This document shows positions 23,804-30,085 of a stretch of 30,085 nt of DNA, piece after piece. The stretch lies in NCBI GenBank assembly GCA_934247115.1, contig CAKQIY010000023.1:1-30085 (forward strand), in the 5' to 3' direction. Position 1 is the first letter of the stretch. Each line of letters begins with the position of its first letter. The stretch is from an uncultured Coprococcus sp. (GTDB taxonomy: Bacteria; Bacillota; Clostridia; Lachnospirales; Lachnospiraceae). Under the pieces are notes generated by a model that saw nothing but the letters and a program-made list of their open reading frames with translations, was not told the origin of the DNA and did no database searches. The translations under genes were made by a program, and so were the position numbers.

Positions 23804-24016
23804 CTAGTCGTCAAATGTAATCCTGTCATACATTCTTCCATATTTTATTCTGATAAGCTCGTTCTTTGCCAGAACGTCCTCCTCTTGTCCAACATACTGA
23901 CAACGGATACAGTAGTATTCCTTCTTGTCCTTATCATAGAACATATCTATATCCAGATCTCTCATGAAACACATTGGACATCTGTAATTTAATTTGCCTT
24001 TTCCAGACTGAGCCAT
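23804..24016 (-). CDS. Small zinc-ribbon protein
   Basis: A 70-aa protein with two CxxC knuckles (YRCPMCFMRD and YYCIRCQYV), the arrangement of a rubredoxin-like zinc ribbon, and an acidic C-terminus. AAGGAGG lies 10 nt before ATG 24016, inside the end of the preceding gene. The two reading frames overlap by 28 nt, so translation is probably coupled. No family function is recognised. Position between the 613-aa protein and the galactanase suggests membership of the same transcript. Confidence 0.75.
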   Translation of the reverse strand: MAQSGKGKLNYRCPMCFMRDLDIDMFYDKDKKEYYCIRCQYVGQEEDVLAKNELIRIKYGRMYDRITFDD

Positions 24017-25830
24017 GTTGAAAATACCTCCTTATCCTTAAGTGTCTTTGTATAACCAAGAGTGAACATTGGTGAGAATGCATATCCCTCTTTGAAATAT
24101 CCTGTTGCATCGCTGCCTGATGCTCCCATAGCAGCCTTTGTCTCTATTGCAGGTATAACTGCTGACACCTCATCGGCACCTGCGAGATCCTCTTCTCTGC
24201 ACTTGTACTCATATGTGAGTGACTTGCTCTCTGAAGCATTCTTTGCTGTGAGAGTGATTCCTGTCATGTCCTCAGGATACTCTGTTGTACCGTAGCATGC
24301 CACCATGTACTCATTGATCTCAACCTCTGCATCAGGGTTGCTCATCTCGAGGATAGTTCTCTCATGTCTTATCTTGGATGAACCCTCCTCAAAGTATATC
24401 TTTGTCTGAAGTTTAACTGTCAGATCGTAGAACTCGATGTCAACCGGGTCAAGTGTAAGGATCCTTGTGCTGCCTTCCTGTGAGAATGTTGCCTTTGTTC
24501 TGCACAGACAGAGATCGACCTCTTCACCATTATAGCTGATCTTGGCACTTCTCACAGTACCTTCTCCAGCATAGTGTGTGAAATATCCCGCTCTGTACTT
24601 CTCCTGGATCAGGAATGGATATGATGCATCCTGAACATGTGGAGTTCCGATACCTACAGGCCAGTTAAGCTTTGCTGCATATGGTCTGAGGTCAACGATC
24701 GCGCCGCCCTGATCCATGTTGATCTGAGCTCTCATATATGGATCGCAGTACCAGAAGATCTGCTTGTCTGATCCATACAGTATATCTTTCCAAAGAGCAC
24801 ACTCAGGCTCCTCGTATGTCTTGTTCTCTCTGTAGAAATCAGCAAATTCAGCCATTGTCATGTCAACGCATTTGCCTTCCTTCTTCAGATCGCCGTAGTA
24901 CTTCATTCCGTCCTCGTAGCTTTTCTTGAGCAGCTCATATGGAGCCTCCCAACGTCCCATCTTGTTCAGCCAGCCCGGTCCAACGAACATCATGTTGTAT
25001 GAATATCCGTTGTTGAACTTAGCCAGATGACGATACTGGTCGATAAGGTTGTACAGATATGGGTATTCCCATGTCTTGCTGTCATAGATCATTCCACGGA
25101 GAACGTTCTGTGGATGTGTACCGAAGTTAGAACCATTTCCATCGTAACATGCCAGCAGATCTCTTGAAAGATGAGGGATAGCAACGATTCCGCTGTCCTC
25201 AGCCTCATTTGCTGCAGGTGCATGTGTGTTCTGCTTTGAAGGTATCCATGGATTCCATGGGCCACCATCGAACAGTGTGTACCATGAGTTGTTGCATGTG
25301 TGGTAAGCCTTAGGGCCCTCCTCCCAGCATGTTGCAACCGCACACTTGACTGATGGGTACTTCTCCTTGATGTAGTTTGTAAGCTCAGCGTCCATATAGT
25401 ATGAACCTGTCGATACCGGATAGAAACCAAATATATCATGGAACTTACCAAATACGTCATCGACGATATTCTTCTTGTCCTCCATTGAGAACATCCAGAT
25501 ACAGAAGTCCTTGGTCTTGTACTTCTCTCTGAACTCTGTGCAAGGAAGTCCGAGAAGTGAGAGTGCTATCTCATCTCCATACTTCTCATGATGCTCCTTG
25601 GCGAGTGATACAGCCTCCTCGTTAAAAAGGCTGGCATATGTCATCTGAATAGTAGTCTTGAGTCCGTTCTTGTGAGCTGTCTCCTGCTGGAACTTGAAAA
25701 TGTCCAGTGACTCTGTGAGGAGAGCTTTTCTTCCGATATCCTCTGCCTGACCATGGCCTGTAACCTTCTCGGCATACTCAGGAACCATCTCAGGACGATG
25801 GATAATGTTTACAATAAATGTATTCTCCAT
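23989..25830 (-). CDS. Unrecognised 613-aa protein of the galactan locus, possible glycosidase/deacetylase-like barrel
   Basis: I do not recognise a named family. The N-terminal about 330 residues alternate strand and helix like the barrel of polysaccharide deacetylases and GH57/GH38 enzymes (FIVNIIHRPEMVPEYAEKV, GFYPVSTGSYYMDAELTNYI, CAVATCWEEGPKAYHTCNNS, IVAIPHLSRDLLACYDGNG). Many Trp, Tyr, His and Asp residues suit a sugar-binding cleft. Residues about 360-613 look like beta-sandwich domains (DQGGAIVDLRPYAAKLNWP, VKLQTKIYFEEGSSKIRHER). No signal peptide or membrane span, so cytoplasmic. ATG 25830 has AGGAG 9 nt upstream. It follows the importer operon and precedes the zinc ribbon and galactanase. 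No GH2/GH42 beta-galactosidase is present nearby, so it may supply a second sugar-processing step. That is inference. Confidence 0.7.
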   Translation of the reverse strand: MENTFIVNIIHRPEMVPEYAEKVTGHGQAEDIGRKALLTESLDIFKFQQETAHKNGLKTTIQMTYASLFNEEAVSLAKEHHEKYGDEIALSLLGLPCTEFREKYKTKDFCIWMFSMEDKKNIVDDVFGKFHDIFGFYPVSTGSYYMDAELTNYIKEKYPSVKCAVATCWEEGPKAYHTCNNSWYTLFDGGPWNPWIPSKQNTHAPAANEAEDSGIVAIPHLSRDLLACYDGNGSNFGTHPQNVLRGMIYDSKTWEYPYLYNLIDQYRHLAKFNNGYSYNMMFVGPGWLNKMGRWEAPYELLKKSYEDGMKYYGDLKKEGKCVDMTMAEFADFYRENKTYEEPECALWKDILYGSDKQIFWYCDPYMRAQINMDQGGAIVDLRPYAAKLNWPVGIGTPHVQDASYPFLIQEKYRAGYFTHYAGEGTVRSAKISYNGEEVDLCLCRTKATFSQEGSTRILTLDPVDIEFYDLTVKLQTKIYFEEGSSKIRHERTILEMSNPDAEVEINEYMVACYGTTEYPEDMTGITLTAKNASESKSLTYEYKCREEDLAGADEVSAVIPAIETKAAMGASGSDATGYFKEGYAFSPMFTLGYTKTLKDKEVFSTWLSLEKAN

Positions 25831-26034
25831 ATCTTAAATCTCCTATTTCGTATATGTTGTAACCTTTTGATCTAAAGATAATCGTCCCCAAATAAGTGAC
25901 AATATCCTCATTTTTCATCCTGTCAGCCCTATTTTAGGGCTAATTATAGCAGGCATCCACACCACCATCCATCTGTGGTCCATCCGGTAACGCAGACACC
26001 TGCTCAAAATAAATTTTCTCATTTCTCTCAGGCC

Positions 26035-26144
26035 GCCGCCTGTAAGTTCTGCCGGCCTCAGCCACTGATCGTATCTTCCAGTCAACTGATTGAAATTTCC
26101 TGTTGATAGTAGCCGCCTGTAGATTCTGACGGTCTCAGCCACAG
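26035..26144 (-). repeat. Pair of 33-nt imperfect direct repeats
   Basis: 26035-26067 and 26112-26144, 77 bp apart, share GCCGCCTGTA, a TTCTG core and CTCAGCCAC with a few substitutions. The second copy runs into the left arm of palindrome C. They are non-coding as far as I can see. Confidence 0.65.
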
Positions 26145-26282
26145 CGGAGTGTCCTGCATGTATTCAGAGGAATACGAGGACGTCGGCACTTAGCGAAGGC
26201 CCTAAGCCTGAGCTTAGTGTCCGCTACGTCCGAAGTCGAGTGCGAACGACCTCTGAATATATCAGGACACCTCCGCTGTGGC
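26138..26282 (-). repeat. Long imperfect palindrome C (intergenic)
   Basis: Outer arms 26138-26170 and 26250-26282 pair in three blocks: 12 bp (GCCACAGCGGAG), 7 bp (TGTCCTG) after a one-base bulge, and 9 bp (ATTCAGAGG) after a small internal loop. The interior pairs GGACGT (26178-26183) with ACGTCC (26226-26231) and CTAAGC/GCTTAG around CTGA (26202-26217). It starts 32 nt after the malG stop and may end or process the importer transcript. Confidence 0.75.
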
Positions 26283-26313
26283 GTCCGTCCTTTCCAAGCG
26301 GCGTCCGTCCGCC

Positions 26314-27156
26314 TTAACCCTTTACAGAACCGCCAGTCACGCCCTCTACATAGTACTTCTGCATGATGACGAACAGTATTGAGATAGGGATAGCTACCAC
26401 GATACCGCCGGCGCAGAATACTGAGAAGTATTTGTTGACGAGTGATTTCTCAAGCATATTGTAAAGGCCTATAGCTACTGTCCAGTCCTTTGAAACTCCT
26501 GAGTTGAGCATAAGCTTTGCGAATACGAAATCGCCCCAAGGTATAAGGAATGAACTGATGACCTGATACACCACGATCGGCTTACACAGAGGAAGAATGA
26601 CCTTCAGGAATATCGTTGCCTCTGAAGCACCCTCAAGTCTGGCAGCCTCCTTAAGTGACATAGGTATTGTATCCATGAATCCCTTCATGATAAGGAATCC
26701 AAGTCCTGATCCTGCTGAGTAAACTATGATCATACCGAAATGGCTGTTTGTAAGTCCCAGCATCTTCAGGATAAAGTAAATTGCTATCATGAGAAGTGGG
26801 CCAGGGAACATGTTCAGTATCAATGACGCACTCATGATCTGTTTTCTGCCATTGAATCTCAGGCAGCTCATCGCATAGCTGACCATAACTACAAATATAG
26901 TAGAGATGATACATGTAAATATTGCAATGATAAGTGTATTCTTGAACCATGACACATACTGCACAACCGAATCAGGTCTTGTAAGCAGCTGAACAAAGTT
27001 GTCCATAGACCAGCTCGTTGGGAAGAAATGCGCTGTATTGATCCCTTTATATCCGCTGAATGAGGTGACAACCAGCCAGATGATCGGAACCAGCCAGATA
27101 ACCGCGAGGACAAGTAATACGATATGTTTAAAGATTGAACCTATTGTTTTCTTCAT
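26314..27156 (-). CDS. Oligosaccharide ABC permease, MalG/GanQ type
   Basis: A 280-aa inner-membrane permease subunit with six predicted spans. The EAA loop that docks the ATPase is AARLEGASEATIFLKVILPL. The family start HIVLLVLAVIWLVPIIWLVV and the C-terminal YYVEGVTGGSVKG are typical of MalG/GanQ. ATG 27156 shares a base with the malF stop (TAATG), so the two subunits are coupled. It should pair with the 478-aa subunit and an MsmX-type shared ATPase encoded elsewhere, because no ATPase is in this cluster. Galactan oligosaccharide is the likely substrate from the GH53 neighbour. Confidence 0.92.
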   Translation of the reverse strand: MKKTIGSIFKHIVLLVLAVIWLVPIIWLVVTSFSGYKGINTAHFFPTSWSMDNFVQLLTRPDSVVQYVSWFKNTLIIAIFTCIISTIFVVMVSYAMSCLRFNGRKQIMSASLILNMFPGPLLMIAIYFILKMLGLTNSHFGMIIVYSAGSGLGFLIMKGFMDTIPMSLKEAARLEGASEATIFLKVILPLCKPIVVYQVISSFLIPWGDFVFAKLMLNSGVSKDWTVAIGLYNMLEKSLVNKYFSVFCAGGIVVAIPISILFVIMQKYYVEGVTGGSVKG

Positions 27157-28592
27157 TACTGGTACTCCTCCTCTTTATCTCCTGCGATCATTCTTGAGAA
27201 TGATATAAGTGTAAATGCTGCACATATGATAAATACTATGATACCGATAACAGATGCCATCTTGTAGTCGTAGTATTCATTTGTAAGTCTGAACAACCAT
27301 GTAACAAGAAGGTCAACTTCCTTCGCATGTGAATTGGCAAGTGCCTGATTCTGTGTAACGAATACATCCTGTGTGAGCAGGTAGATTACGTTGAAGTTGT
27401 TGATATTCTTTACAAAGTCTGTTATAAGTGCCGGACCCTGGATGAACAGGATATATGGCATTGTGATCTTCCAGAACACCTGGAAATTTGTTGCTCCATC
27501 GATCTTCGCACTCTCGATCTGATCTGTAGGTATGTTCATCAGAACACCTGTTGCGATCAGCATCTGGTATGGAACACCGACCCAGATATTGATGAGAATG
27601 ATCATTACCTTTGCCCAGTGAGGATCGGTCAGGAACGGTATATATGTAAGATGCTCACTGACAAGCCCTATATGCTTAAGCAGGTCTGTGATACCGATAT
27701 TTGAACAGATAGTATTCACAATACCGGAATCAGCGAAGAAGTTTCTAACCAAAAGCAGTGTTACGAACTGTGGAACTGCTATTGATATGATGAAAAGTGT
27801 TCTCCACATCTTTGGAAGCTTGGTTGTCTTGGAATTGATCGCCTTGGCAAGAAGGATACCGCCTATGAATGTGGTAAATGTTGCCATGACCGCCCATACA
27901 AGTGTCCAGCCAAGAACCTTTCTGAATGAATATCCAAATGTAACTGTCATGCTGTTTGAGAACAGGCTTGCAAAGTTCTTGAAGCCCACCCATGTAAACA
28001 GTGAGTTTGGTGGAAGGTGCTGCTGGTCATAATTGGTAAATGCCACCGCTATAAGAATAAGTATCGGCAGAATATTCATTATGACTACACCTATTGTAGG
28101 AAGTGTGAGAAGTGTTATGTGGAACTTCTCGTTGAAGAGCGCCTTCATATCTTCCTTGAATGTATTTATATGTTCTCCATTTTCCTTCATCTGCTGAAGC
28201 TTGTACACTGTCTTGATATTGTGAATGTAGAAAAGCACGAATACAAGCATGATGAACAATGCAACAACTGAATTGAGAAGGATCTGGAAAGAATTGTCGT
28301 AATTATTAGTAGTTGTCTGCATGGTGAGTGGATCAAATACCTGCTCAAACTTTACAGTTCCAAGAGTTCCAAACTTTGCAAGGTTTGGTGCCGCATAGCC
28401 TACGCACATCAACACGAACGCAGCCTCAACGATGAGCATGATCAAGCCATTTACTATCTGCTTTCTTGCGAAGTAACCTGCACCCATGATAACCGCTGAG
28501 AGCTTAACCCATATATCACCTTTTGCAAAAGCAACACCAAAATTCTTGAAGTATCGTCCTATAGCTTTAAAGAATCCTGATATTTTCTTCAT
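27156..28592 (-). CDS. Oligosaccharide ABC permease, MalF/GanP type
   Basis: A 478-aa permease subunit with about eight predicted spans. Two N-terminal spans (about 35-56 and 95-116) precede the six-span core that starts near TLLTLPTIGVVIMNILPILI. The EAA loop is ESAKIDGATNFQVFWKITMP. Length fits the GanP/MalF family of Firmicutes (420-500). I chose ATG 28592: AGGAG lies 8 nt upstream, and the longer frame to 28655 reads through the upstream hairpin. It follows the binding-protein gene after a 104-nt gap containing a hairpin. Confidence 0.92.
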   Translation of the reverse strand: MKKISGFFKAIGRYFKNFGVAFAKGDIWVKLSAVIMGAGYFARKQIVNGLIMLIVEAAFVLMCVGYAAPNLAKFGTLGTVKFEQVFDPLTMQTTTNNYDNSFQILLNSVVALFIMLVFVLFYIHNIKTVYKLQQMKENGEHINTFKEDMKALFNEKFHITLLTLPTIGVVIMNILPILILIAVAFTNYDQQHLPPNSLFTWVGFKNFASLFSNSMTVTFGYSFRKVLGWTLVWAVMATFTTFIGGILLAKAINSKTTKLPKMWRTLFIISIAVPQFVTLLLVRNFFADSGIVNTICSNIGITDLLKHIGLVSEHLTYIPFLTDPHWAKVMIILINIWVGVPYQMLIATGVLMNIPTDQIESAKIDGATNFQVFWKITMPYILFIQGPALITDFVKNINNFNVIYLLTQDVFVTQNQALANSHAKEVDLLVTWLFRLTNEYYDYKMASVIGIIVFIICAAFTLISFSRMIAGDKEEEYQ

Positions 28593-28614
28593 GAAAAAGC
28601 TCCTCTCTTTTTTA

Positions 28615-28650
28615 AATGCCCCATATGCCACGAATGACATATGGGGCATT
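28615..28650 (-). promoter_or_regulatory. Stable hairpin between binding-protein and permease genes
   Basis: Perfect 13-bp arms AATGCCCCATATG (28615-28627) and CATATGGGGCATT (28638-28650) with a 10-nt loop. On the minus strand it is followed by TAAAAAAGAGAGGAG, not a T-run, so it is more likely a 3'-end stabiliser or partial attenuator than a full terminator. Such hairpins commonly raise binding-protein mRNA above permease mRNA. Confidence 0.7.
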
Positions 28651-28696
28651 CTCATTATAACTTATAAATATTATTCAAAGTACTTCTTAATTAAGA

Positions 28697-30004
28697 TTAC
28701 TCCTGTGATACAGGTGCATCAATTCCTTCTACAGCGTTGTCGAGAAGCTTCTGAAGATCTGTTCCGTCCGGATTGCCCTGGGCAAGGATTGAACCAAGTG
28801 TCTCAGCTGGTGTCCAGTAGTTACCGCCTACACGCTGTGGTGTTGCGTATGCTGCCTGAGCTGCAAGAGCTGATATAGCTGGATTAGCCTTAACTTCTTC
28901 TGACTCTGAAGCGTTGATGTTTGAAGGACCAAGACCTCTCTGCTTAAATCTTGTAACCTGTGTATCCTCTGATGTAAGATACTCAGCAAGAAGCATTGAC
29001 CAACCTACATTCTTTGAATGTGGGTTTACACCTACAAGCTTGCATCCTGAGAATGAAGCCATCTGAACCTGCTTGCCTGCAACTGTGTATGTAGGAAGCT
29101 TAGCAGCTGCATAGTTCTCGCCCCATGCTGCCTCAGCGTCTGCTGCTCTCCATGTTCCGTTAACTGCTGCACAGATTGTACCCTCAGCGATCGCTGTTGC
29201 CTGTGTAGGATCATCCATATCTACAAATACACCAGTCTTGAAGAGATCAAGGATTGCCTGAGCTACATCTGTACCGCCTTCCTGATTCCAGGTACATGTA
29301 TTTGTAAGTCCGTCATCGTTAAGAGTAAGGTCAAGACCTGCACCCTGGAAGAATGAGTATACATACCAGGCATCTGATACGTTCATAGCGATCTTCTTGT
29401 TTGCCTTCTTTGCTGCCTCGATCATAGCATCCAGTGACTGAACATCATCCTCTGTGAATACTGATGAATCATAGAACATGAAGTATCCGTTGTCTGCTGT
29501 CATTGGATATGCATATAATGTTCCGTCAACAGTAGCTGCCTCTATAGAAGCTGCCACATTCTCGTTTGCAACATCAAAAGTATATGTAGCCTGTACCGGC
29601 TGAAGTGCGCCAGCCTTAACCAGCTCATTGATCTGGTCATCAGCAAATGCGAATACATCAGGAGCAGCCTCAACGTCTACCAGGATATCATCCTTTGCCT
29701 TTGACTCTGACTCAGCTCCGAGTGTGATGTTGAAGTCAACGTCTGAATACTTTTTCTTGAATTCTTCAATAACCTGTGTTGTGAGATCCTGATCTTCCTC
29801 AGAAGCCCATACTGAAAGATCTACAGTTCCTGTTGTTGCATCAATTAAGTTCTGAATAGCATCATCTGATGCTGCAGCCTGTGTTGTGCTGTCGCCAGCA
29901 GCTGCTGTTGTTCCTTCGTCCTTTGAATCTGCGTTGCCACATCCCGCAAGGCATCCTGCCATCATCGCAGCAACAAGTGTTAATGATAAAACTTTCTTTC
30001 TCAT
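28697..30004 (-). CDS. Oligosaccharide-binding lipoprotein, MalE/GanS type
   Basis: A 435-aa extracellular solute-binding protein. The N-terminus MRKKVLSLTLVAAMMAGCLA has a lipoprotein signal with lipobox LAGC (C22), followed by a Gly/Asp/Thr/Ala-rich tether to about residue 50. The mature fold is family 1 SBP (VDLSVWASEEDQDLTTQVIE, FAFADDQINELVKAGALQP, YAYPMTADNGYFMFYD, TICAAVNGTWRAADA). Start ATG 30004 has GAGGAGGA about 6 nt upstream. It is the first gene of the importer operon. Substrate is inferred as beta-1,4-galacto-oligosaccharide from the neighbouring GH53; malto-oligosaccharide is an alternative for this family. Confidence 0.92.
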   Translation of the reverse strand: MRKKVLSLTLVAAMMAGCLAGCGNADSKDEGTTAAAGDSTTQAAASDDAIQNLIDATTGTVDLSVWASEEDQDLTTQVIEEFKKKYSDVDFNITLGAESESKAKDDILVDVEAAPDVFAFADDQINELVKAGALQPVQATYTFDVANENVAASIEAATVDGTLYAYPMTADNGYFMFYDSSVFTEDDVQSLDAMIEAAKKANKKIAMNVSDAWYVYSFFQGAGLDLTLNDDGLTNTCTWNQEGGTDVAQAILDLFKTGVFVDMDDPTQATAIAEGTICAAVNGTWRAADAEAAWGENYAAAKLPTYTVAGKQVQMASFSGCKLVGVNPHSKNVGWSMLLAEYLTSEDTQVTRFKQRGLGPSNINASESEEVKANPAISALAAQAAYATPQRVGGNYWTPAETLGSILAQGNPDGTDLQKLLDNAVEGIDAPVSQE

Positions 30005-30067
30005 TCTTATGTCCTCCTCTTTAAATAAATAATAAGAAAATTAGTTGCTCTTTTTGTTTCCCGTGCG

Positions 30068-30077
30068 CAATCGGTTG
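30068..30077 (-). promoter_or_regulatory. Possible LacI-family operator upstream of the importer operon
   Basis: CAATCGGTTG is palindromic at 8 of 10 positions around a central CG, like LacI/GalR/CcpA half-site pairs. It lies 64 nt upstream of the binding-protein start, at the window edge, so the promoter cannot be fully seen. No strong -35/-10 pair is visible between it and the gene. Confidence 0.3.
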
Positions 30078-30085
30078 TTCTTTAT

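Larger units (their letters stand above)
25831..26313 (-). other. 483-bp intergenic region between importer operon and 613-aa gene
   Basis: No convincing gene. From the malG side it holds a direct repeat of GCGTCCGTCC (26281-26290, 26301-26310), palindrome C (26138-26282), two 33-nt imperfect direct repeats (26035-26067, 26112-26144), a small AGCCCTA/TAGGGCT hairpin (25925-25941) and the leader of the 613-aa gene. A possible but weak promoter (TTGTCA with TATCTT) lies about 50-85 nt before its start. Confidence 0.6.

Noticed and set aside
25915..26142. 75-codon minus-strand frame in the importer/613-aa gap
   Set aside because: GTG start without ribosome binding site, lies across the direct repeats and runs into palindrome C, no recognisable domain.
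25831..26313. CRISPR-like repeat array
   Set aside because: Only two imperfect 33-nt repeats with a 44-nt gap and no cas genes.
28486..28878. 130-codon plus-strand frame across the permease/binding-protein junction
   Set aside because: Runs through two real minus-strand genes and the intervening hairpin.

Overview
The window looks like chromosomal DNA from a spore-forming Lachnospiraceae-type Firmicute. The grounds are a recognisable SpoIIID, a DnaD plus DnaC/DnaI helicase-loading pair, a long-form PRPP synthetase, LytTR and OmpR two-component systems, an A-type flavodiiron protein and a Gan/Mal-type galacto-oligosaccharide importer. Ribosome binding sites are strong (AGGAGG-like) throughout. 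Genus is not assignable from sequence reading alone.

Layout. 1-3950 (+): the 3' end of murC, then an intergenic region with tandem DnaA boxes and a good promoter, then dnaD - dnaC - prs. 3984-6745 (-): a two-gene operon for an SbcD/Mre11-like metallophosphoesterase that has lost most catalytic residues and a short SMC/YhaN-like ATPase with two membrane helices. 6863-7120 (-): spoIIID, 10 nt downstream of a terminator-like hairpin. 7183-9219 (-) and 9316-12500 (+): an AT-rich block with an AgrC-like kinase and LytTR regulator divergent from a three-gene ABC system; its first permease carries a large extracytoplasmic beta-rich domain. 12520-15320 (-): a membrane-anchored UBA-like protein followed by an OmpR/HisKA two-component system. 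15618-17189 (+): an S24 repressor and a BRO/DinD-like protein, probably acquired. 17279-20080 (-): a MATE exporter and a flavodiiron protein.

20245-30004 (-): a galactan-type carbohydrate locus. A solute-binding lipoprotein and two permeases (GanSPQ/MalEFG type) import oligosaccharide. A GH53 endo-beta-1,4-galactanase without a signal peptide would act inside the cell. A 613-residue protein of unrecognised family and an overlapping 70-residue zinc ribbon lie between importer and galactanase. Next to them is a 690-residue protein joining a LacI-type sugar-sensing domain, without its DNA-binding HTH, to a GGDEF diguanylate cyclase, which suggests that sugar availability is converted into c-di-GMP. 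No importer ATPase and no GH2/GH42 beta-galactosidase is present in the window.

The most notable observations are: the catalytically stripped SbcD homologue with its membrane-anchored ATPase partner; the unrecognised 613-residue protein in the galactan locus; the LacI-sensor/GGDEF fusion; three long (145-193 bp) imperfect palindromes between minus-strand genes, one of them with wobble-compatible mismatches on the transcribed strand only; a REP-like GC palindrome; and a terminator hairpin whose left arm overlaps a possible spoIIID promoter. I saw no rRNA, tRNA, CRISPR array, transposase or integrase.
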